DNA of 11,404 nucleotides from NCBI GenBank assembly GCA_025456165.1, contig JALOLI010000046.1, forward strand, positions 1 through 11,404, read 5' to 3'. The DNA comes from Acidimicrobiia bacterium. GTDB lineage: Bacteria > Actinomycetota > Acidimicrobiia > UBA5794 > UBA11373. The translations under genes and the position numbers were made by a program. Below are positions 6,762-11,404 of this stretch, in pieces. The notes beneath the pieces are model-generated. The model was not told where the DNA came from, made no database searches, and was given only the letters and a program-made list of their open reading frames with translations. Numbering within the stretch: position 1 is the stretch's first letter; the number at the start of each line of letters is the position of its first letter.

Positions 6762-6767
6762 TAACCT
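6762..6767 (+). promoter_or_regulatory. Candidate -10 box (TAACCT), leaderless layout for the substrate-binding lipoprotein gene
   Basis: TAACCT ends 8 nt before the ATG at 6776, with no Shine-Dalgarno between them. This is the expected geometry for a leaderless actinobacterial mRNA. It also decides the start: in-frame TTG 6749 and ATG 6752 lie upstream of the box and would not be transcribed. The lipoprotein signal peptide also begins naturally at 6776. Confidence 0.45.
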
Positions 6768-6775
6768 GGGCGGCC

Positions 6776-8479
6776 ATGACCCCGCCGCGCCACCCCTCCC
6801 GCCGGGCCCCCGCCGTGGGCCTGGTGGTTGCCCTCCTGGCCGCCGGCTGTGGTGGAGGCGCGACCTCCACCACTACCACCGAGCCCCCGGTCACCACGAC
6901 CTCCACCACGACCACCACCCGCCCGGCCCCGATCACGACGACTACCACCACCCTCCCGCCGGCGATCCCAGTCCGCATCGGCGTCACCCCCAGCATCGCC
7001 TTCGGGATCCCCTTCGCCCTGGCGGAAGCCGCCACCGGCATCGCCGCCGCCAACGCCCTGGAGATCACGGTCGAGGTCTTCCCCACTCCCGAGGAGGCCC
7101 TCGCCGCCGCCCTCGCCGGCGAGGTGGACGTGGCCCTGCCCGATGCCCGGTCGGCACTGGCCGCCCTGGCCCAGGGGGCCTGCTTCCTGGCCCCGCTGAA
7201 CTTCGTGGACGATGACGCCATGCGCCTGGTGGGGCGGAGCGATCTGATCACCGCCGACGACCTCATCGGCCGTGAGGTGGGCACGGTGGCCGGGAGCCCG
7301 GCCGAGATAGCCCTCCGCATGTGGCTCTCGGACGAGGGGGTGGCCTGGGACGACGTGGAGGTCGTGGACACCGCCGCCCTCGACCTGGTGGCCGCCCTCA
7401 CCGGGGGCCTGGTCGACGCGGTGATCTGGACCGAGCCGGTCCCGGCGCAGGCCCTGGCCGCCTGCGGCGAGGAGGAGTGCCGCTACGTCGGCGAGGTGGG
7501 CGAGTCCTATCGCGAGGTGGCCCCCGTCAGCGTCACCTGCCGCTGGCAGCAGGAGCACGGCTCCCAGGGCATGACCCGCCTGGTGCGCGCCTGGCTCGAG
7601 GGCAAGGAGTACGTGCGCAACAACCTCGATGCCGCCGCCGCCATCACCGCCGACCGCCTCCGCCTGACGGCCGACGAAGTGGCCACCCGTTGGCGGGACC
7701 GGGGCTGGCTCGGGATATGGGGCGCCAACCTCACCGACGCCCAGCTAGGGATGCTCGAAGCCTACGGCGCCTACCTGGTGGCCGCCGGGGAACTGGCCGA
7801 GGCGCCGGCGGTCTGCTCCTGGGTGAACAGCGATTGGCTGGCCCCCGGCAGATACAGTGTCGGAGTGCCACGGTCCGGCCGCCCCCGGATGCTCCTCCTC
7901 GTCGCGCTGCTCATCGCCGCGGCCGGTTGCTCGGACGACGGCTCCGGGTCGTCGGGCTCGCTCGAGCTGGCGGCGTACCAGGGGGACGGCTTCTCCATGC
8001 TGCTCCCCGCCGGATGGACGATCGTGACGGCCGCGGACGTGGACTTCGCCACGCTGTTCGAGGATGCCGGGGACTTCGCCGAGTCGGAGGCGCTGGTTCA
8101 GCAGGTGACCGCGGCCTTCGAGCAGGGCGGGAAGCTCTTCGCCATCGACCTCTCCACAGCAGCCTCGGGCTTCGCCACCAACCTCAGCATCATCGAGCTC
8201 CCCCTCCCGGCGCTCAGCATCAGCGAAGTGGAGACGGTGACCGGGCAGCAGCTCGCCGACCTGGTGGGCGCCACCGACATCACCTCAGAAGTGCGCAGCC
8301 TGCCCGCCGGTGAAGCGGCGATCGTCCGCTATCGCATGCCGACCGGCACCAGCCAGGGCATTGCGGTCACCCTGCTGACCCAATCCACCCAGTGGGTGAT
8401 CACCCTGAGCGCATTGGACGTCGGCCCCCTGTCGGACGGCTTCGCGAGCATGATCGAGTCGTTCCGCGAATCCGTGTAG
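6776..8479 (+). CDS. NMT1/SsuA-like ABC substrate-binding lipoprotein, open in frame into a second lipoprotein
   Basis: The full frame is 567 residues. Residues 1-25 are a lipoprotein signal peptide (RR at 9-10, hydrophobic core, LAAGC ending at Cys25). Residues 29-62 are a Thr/Pro-rich linker that should hold the domain off the membrane. Residues about 66-357 resemble periplasmic binding proteins of the NMT1/THI5/SsuA/NrtA group: VRIGVTPSIAFGIPFALAEA (66-85), DVALPDARSALAAL (118-131), GREVGTVAGSPAEIALRMWL (165-184) and GGLVDAVIWTEP (210-221). The ligand is not readable. Cys136, 230, 235, 255 and 347 could form disulfides outside the cell. No permease or ATPase gene is nearby, so it is an orphan binding protein. 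There is no stop after about residue 357: the frame continues into a complete second signal peptide (364-385) and domain. The true product may therefore end or be processed near there. Confidence 0.85.
   Translation: MTPPRHPSRRAPAVGLVVALLAAGCGGGATSTTTTEPPVTTTSTTTTTRPAPITTTTTTLPPAIPVRIGVTPSIAFGIPFALAEAATGIAAANALEITVEVFPTPEEALAAALAGEVDVALPDARSALAALAQGACFLAPLNFVDDDAMRLVGRSDLITADDLIGREVGTVAGSPAEIALRMWLSDEGVAWDDVEVVDTAALDLVAALTGGLVDAVIWTEPVPAQALAACGEEECRYVGEVGESYREVAPVSVTCRWQQEHGSQGMTRLVRAWLEGKEYVRNNLDAAAAITADRLRLTADEVATRWRDRGWLGIWGANLTDAQLGMLEAYGAYLVAAGELAEAPAVCSWVNSDWLAPGRYSVGVPRSGRPRMLLLVALLIAAAGCSDDGSGSSGSLELAAYQGDGFSMLLPAGWTIVTAADVDFATLFEDAGDFAESEALVQQVTAAFEQGGKLFAIDLSTAASGFATNLSIIELPLPALSISEVETVTGQQLADLVGATDITSEVRSLPAGEAAIVRYRMPTGTSQGIAVTLLTQSTQWVITLSALDVGPLSDGFASMIESFRESV
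6860..6961 (+). repeat. Low-complexity ACC/ACG tract encoding a Thr/Pro-rich linker
   Basis: About 100 nt dominated by Thr codons (ACC, ACG, ACT) encode residues 29-62 of the substrate-binding lipoprotein, in runs of four to six Thr broken by EPP and RPAP. Such linkers follow the lipidated Cys in many actinobacterial lipoproteins. Mixed Thr codon use argues against recent slippage expansion. Confidence 0.75.
7853..7858 (+). promoter_or_regulatory. Candidate -10 box (TACAGT), leaderless layout for the nested second lipoprotein
   Basis: TACAGT ends 6 nt before a GTG (7865) that opens a complete lipoprotein signal peptide. The first three bases, TAC, are also the in-frame Tyr360 codon of the longer reading frame, one substitution away from TAA or TAG. 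No -35 at normal spacing is visible; TTGGCT at 7834-7839 is only 13 nt away. Confidence 0.4.
7865..8479 (+). CDS. Probable separate lipoprotein with a PsbP/DUF1795-like domain, nested in frame
   Basis: Starting at GTG 7865 this is a 204-residue protein. It has a textbook lipoprotein signal: basic VPRSGRPR, hydrophobic MLLLVALLIAAAG, then Cys22, followed by a Ser/Gly/Asp spacer. The mature domain (about 35-204) has GFSMLLPAGWTIV near its start, ITLLTQ-like strand segments and QWVITLSAL before a final DGFASMIESFRESV helix. That pattern recalls the Mog1/PsbP-like fold of DUF1795 and LpqN-type actinobacterial lipoproteins; the match is by eye. Function is unknown, at the outer face of the membrane. 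It is in the same frame as the upstream binding protein with no stop between, but the intact signal peptide and the TACAGT box 6 nt upstream argue for independent expression. The alternative is a true fusion with an internal membrane segment. Confidence 0.65.
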   Translation: MPRSGRPRMLLLVALLIAAAGCSDDGSGSSGSLELAAYQGDGFSMLLPAGWTIVTAADVDFATLFEDAGDFAESEALVQQVTAAFEQGGKLFAIDLSTAASGFATNLSIIELPLPALSISEVETVTGQQLADLVGATDITSEVRSLPAGEAAIVRYRMPTGTSQGIAVTLLTQSTQWVITLSALDVGPLSDGFASMIESFRESV

Positions 8480-8584
8480 AACCCGCATCGATAGAGGAAC
8501 CGGCACTGTCGGAGCGGGGCCCATGGCCTGGAGGCCTGCGATGCCCGGGCCTGGTGATGCTCGTTTCTAGACGCCGACTTCGGG

Positions 8585-8598
8585 CCGCCTTCAGGCGG
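8585..8598. terminator. Small hairpin in the convergent gap before the tryptophanase stop
   Basis: CCGCC (8585-8589), loop TTCA, GGCGG (8594-8598) form a 5-bp stem between the lipoprotein stop (8479) and the tryptophanase stop (8608-8606). TCTAGA palindromes flank it at 8566-8571 and 8605-8610. No U-tract follows on either strand. The rest of this 126-nt gap holds only short GC palindromes (GGCC, GCCCGGGC). Confidence 0.3.
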
Positions 8599-8605
8599 AT
8601 GGTCT

Positions 8606-9982
<1,377 letters not shown>

Positions 9983-10008
9983 GGCACTCCTGGGCCGGGG
10001 CGGCTTCC

Positions 10009-10014
10009 ACCCTA
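10009..10014 (-). promoter_or_regulatory. Candidate -10 box (TAGGGT) for tryptophanase
   Basis: On the minus strand TAGGGT lies 26 nt before the tryptophanase ATG, leaving a short leader that still contains the AGGAG ribosome binding site. No convincing -35 is visible. I saw no attenuator-like Trp-rich leader peptide of the E. coli tnaC type in the 127-nt divergent gap. Confidence 0.3.
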
Positions 10015-10109
10015 GGGCCTGTCACGGGCGCCGGGACGACTACCGGGCCTGCCGTCTTGCCCGCGGCGCCTCTTGAGGCCAGGATGCCGCCGTCCGCCAC
10101 GGGAGGGCC

Positions 10110-10715
10110 ATGCCGGGACAGGGTGAATCCATCGCCACGGGTCGCGAAGGGGCCCCCGTCGTGGCCGTGTTTGGCTCCTCGGCCGGACGGCCCGGCGACC
10201 CGGGGTACGAGGAGGCCCGCACCTGCGGACGGCTGCTGGCCGAGGCGGGCTACGCCGTGGCCACCGGCGGCTATGCCGGCACCATGGAGGCGTGTTCCCG
10301 CGGCGCCGCCGAGGCGGGGGCCCGGGTGATCGGGGTGACCGCCCCGGCCGCCTTCCCCGGCCGCTCCGGGGCCAACGCCTGGGTGGGCGAGGAGGTCCCG
10401 GCGGCCACCATCACCGAGCGCATCCACCACATCCTGTCGATGAGCGCCGCCTGCATCACCCTCGACGGCAGCATCGGCACCCTGACCGAGCTGATGGTGG
10501 CCTGGAACATCGCCTTCATCGCCGGCCTGGGAGCCGCTCCGGCGAAGCCGGTCGTCGCCGTGGGGCCCTCCTGGGCGGCGCTCGTGCCCGACCTGGCGGC
10601 GCGGCTGTCCACCGACGCTTCGATGGTGACGCTCGTCCCCGATGTGACGGCGGCGGTGGCCGAGGTGCGCCGCCGGGTTCCGGCGCCTACCCGTCGGCCG
10701 GAGCCAGGCAGCTGA
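10110..10715 (+). CDS. LOG/SLOG-family (TIGR00725-like) nucleotide-binding protein
   Basis: A 201-residue Rossmann-type protein of the LOG/lysine-decarboxylase-like superfamily. Visible are VVAVFGSSAGRPGD (17-30), GRLLAEAGYAVATGGYAGTM (40-59) and TLDGSIGTLTELMVAWN (117-133, Glu127). In cytokinin-activating LOG phosphoribohydrolases these motifs are normally GGGxxGLM and PGGxGTxxE. Here they read GGYAGTM and DGSIGTLTE, so the fold and nucleotide-phosphate loop seem kept but cytokinin-type hydrolysis is doubtful. Relatives include molybdenum-cofactor carrier proteins and uncharacterised TIGR00725 proteins; I cannot choose between them. The ATG at 10110 has GGGAGGG ending 2 nt before it, tight but plausible. 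The last 29 nt overlap, tail to tail, the end of the minus-strand lipoprotein gene. Divergent from tryptophanase. Confidence 0.85.
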   Translation: MPGQGESIATGREGAPVVAVFGSSAGRPGDPGYEEARTCGRLLAEAGYAVATGGYAGTMEACSRGAAEAGARVIGVTAPAAFPGRSGANAWVGEEVPAATITERIHHILSMSAACITLDGSIGTLTELMVAWNIAFIAGLGAAPAKPVVAVGPSWAALVPDLAARLSTDASMVTLVPDVTAAVAEVRRRVPAPTRRPEPGS

Positions 10716-11070
10716 GCCAGATCACCCGGTTCTTCAGGAGGCCGGGCTGCGAGGCGTTCTGCACCTTGGAGATGCCCAGTTCCAGGCGCTTGCCCACCGA
10801 GAGGCAGGTGGCCGGGGGCTCGTTCCAGGGCCCCTGCTCGACGCGCCACACTGCCTGTGACACGTCGTAGGAGTCGCCCGAGGTGGCATTGCGGTCGGGG
10901 CTGAAACCGATGAGGGTGCGGCCGCCGGTCTGGTCGACCACTACGGCGTAGCCCACCTGCCGGTCGATGGAGAGGTCCGGGGCGGGAGCCGCCTCCTCCC
11001 CCTCGTCGCCGCACGCCGCCGCCAGCAGGGCAATCAGGGCCAGGGCCAGGATGAGTCGCGCTCTCGGCAT
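10687..11070 (-). CDS. Small lipoprotein of unknown function
   Basis: A 127-residue protein. MPRARLILALALIALLAAAC is a lipoprotein signal peptide with Cys20 as the lipidation site, followed by an acidic, Ala/Pro-rich spacer (GDEGEEAAPAPD). The mature part, about 95 residues, contains VGYAVVVDQTGGRTLIGFSP (43-62), SYDVSQAVWRVEQGPW and a C-terminal VIWLSCL. Its two mature cysteines (CLSVG and WLSC) could form a disulfide outside the cell. I do not recognise the family. The ATG at 11070 is chosen over longer in-frame starts because the signal peptide begins there, GGAGGAGG lies about 5 nt upstream, and TAACCT lies 20 nt upstream. The 3' end overlaps the LOG-family gene by 29 nt on the opposite strand. 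Confidence 0.82.
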   Translation of the reverse strand: MPRARLILALALIALLAAACGDEGEEAAPAPDLSIDRQVGYAVVVDQTGGRTLIGFSPDRNATSGDSYDVSQAVWRVEQGPWNEPPATCLSVGKRLELGISKVQNASQPGLLKNRVIWLSCLAPADG

Positions 11071-11090
11071 CAGTGCCTCCTCCAGGGCAC

Positions 11091-11096
11091 AGGTTA
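11091..11096 (-). promoter_or_regulatory. Candidate -10 box (TAACCT) for the small lipoprotein gene
   Basis: TAACCT on the minus strand sits 20 nt before the ATG at 11070, so a transcript would have a leader of roughly a dozen nt that still includes GGAGGAGG. This is the third TAACCT found at a promoter-like position in the window. Confidence 0.4.
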
Positions 11097-11150
11097 GAGG
11101 GCGCGCCGCCGGGTCAGGGGAACCCGGGCTCGCCGTCCGGGAGGCCCCTC

Positions 11151-11156
11151 TACACT
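11151..11156 (+). promoter_or_regulatory. Candidate -10 box (TACACT) for the HerA-like ATPase gene
   Basis: TACACT lies 24 nt before the GTG at 11181, with GGAGG (11171-11175) between them. The 110-nt divergent gap shared with the small lipoprotein gene therefore has back-to-back candidate promoters. No -35 match stands out. Confidence 0.4.
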
Positions 11157-11180
11157 CGCCGTGCGATCGGGGAGGTACCA

Positions 11181-11404
11181 GTGGCAACAGGCGAGGGCTT
11201 CTACCTGGGCGGGGTCGTCGATCCGGAGACCCGCAAGCCCACCGGGGAACGGGTCTCCTACGAGCCCTCCGACCTGACCACTCACGGGGTCATCGTCGGC
11301 ATGACCGGGTCGGGCAAGACGGGCCTGGGGATCATCTTCCTGGAAGAGGCCCTGCGCTCGGGGATCCCGGCGCTGATCCTGGACCCCAAGGGGGACATGA
11401 CCAA
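11181..11404 (+). CDS. HerA/DUF87-type P-loop ATPase (N-terminal part, runs off right edge)
   Basis: The first 74 residues are visible. After FYLGGVVDPETRKPTGE (7-23) comes a Walker A motif GMTGSGKT (40-47). ALILDPKGDMT (64-74), the strand and Asp-Pro-Lys-Gly-Asp seen in HerA-like helicase/DUF87 ATPases, follows. Such proteins are hexameric DNA-translocase-like ATPases; the actinobacterial long versions with this opening are annotated only as ATP-binding proteins. Walker B, arginine finger and C-terminal domains lie outside the window, so the function cannot be narrowed. The GTG start is preceded by GGAGG with 5 nt spacing. No NurA or other partner gene is visible on this side. Confidence 0.85.
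   Translation, partial: MATGEGFYLGGVVDPETRKPTGERVSYEPSDLTTHGVIVGMTGSGKTGLGIIFLEEALRSGIPALILDPKGDMT

Noticed and set aside
6749..6775. Upstream TTG 6749 or ATG 6752 as the start of the substrate-binding lipoprotein
   Set aside because: They precede the candidate -10 box, lack a ribosome binding site, and would prefix the signal peptide with unneeded residues.
6591..6775. Riboswitch or small RNA in the divergent gap between the PRTase-hydrolase and the substrate-binding gene
   Set aside because: The 185-nt gap shows only short GC-rich stems with mismatches and no recognisable riboswitch core; the downstream start appears leaderless.
8522..8550. Palindromes GGCC-TGGA-GGCC and GCCCGGGC as a regulatory site or attachment site
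   Set aside because: Four-base stems and short palindromes are expected by chance at this G+C, and no mobile gene is nearby.
11071..11187. Longer start for the small lipoprotein at 11187
   Set aside because: The signal peptide begins at Met 11070 with a strong GGAGGAGG before it; the extension overlaps the divergent promoter region and the start of the HerA-like gene.

Overview
The window is about 70% G+C, densely packed and coding on both strands. It holds eleven complete or window-truncated genes plus one probable gene nested in frame inside another. The gene set points to a high-GC actinobacterium, perhaps of the Acidimicrobiia type. The clues are lipoproteins with Thr/Pro-rich linkers, a phosphoribosyltransferase-dienelactone hydrolase fusion, and starts lying only 6-9 nt after a TAnnnT box. 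The taxon is an inference. I saw no tRNA, rRNA, CRISPR array, insertion sequence or phage gene, and no gene-free stretch exceeds 300 nt.

Left part (1-3073): on the minus strand an XdhC-type molybdenum-enzyme maturation factor runs by a GTGA stop/start overlap into a GH13 alpha-glucosidase that leaves the window. Divergent from them is a membrane-anchored protein with two Ig-like domains and a DUF4015-type glycoside hydrolase barrel.

Centre (3107-6590, minus strand): a tight run of four genes. In transcription order these are a phosphoribosyltransferase/alpha-beta hydrolase fusion, a stand-alone cyclic-nucleotide-binding domain, a [2Fe-2S] ferredoxin fused to a class III nucleotide cyclase, and a metallo-beta-lactamase-fold hydrolase. 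The last three are separated by 5 nt and by an ATGA overlap. They look like a cyclic-nucleotide cassette: redox-linked synthesis, binding, and possibly hydrolysis. This is the most interesting part of the window.

Right-centre (6776-8479, plus strand): one uninterrupted reading frame holds an NMT1/SsuA-like substrate-binding lipoprotein and then a second complete lipoprotein with its own signal peptide, lipobox and promoter-like box. This is either a lost stop codon or two products from nested genes.

Right part (8606-11404): tryptophanase (minus) is divergent from a LOG/SLOG-family nucleotide-binding protein (plus). The LOG gene overlaps tail to tail with a small minus-strand lipoprotein gene. 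That in turn is divergent from the start of a HerA/DUF87-type ATPase cut by the right edge. Recurrent TAnnnT boxes, three of them TAACCT, suggest where promoters lie. Several genes appear to be transcribed without a leader.
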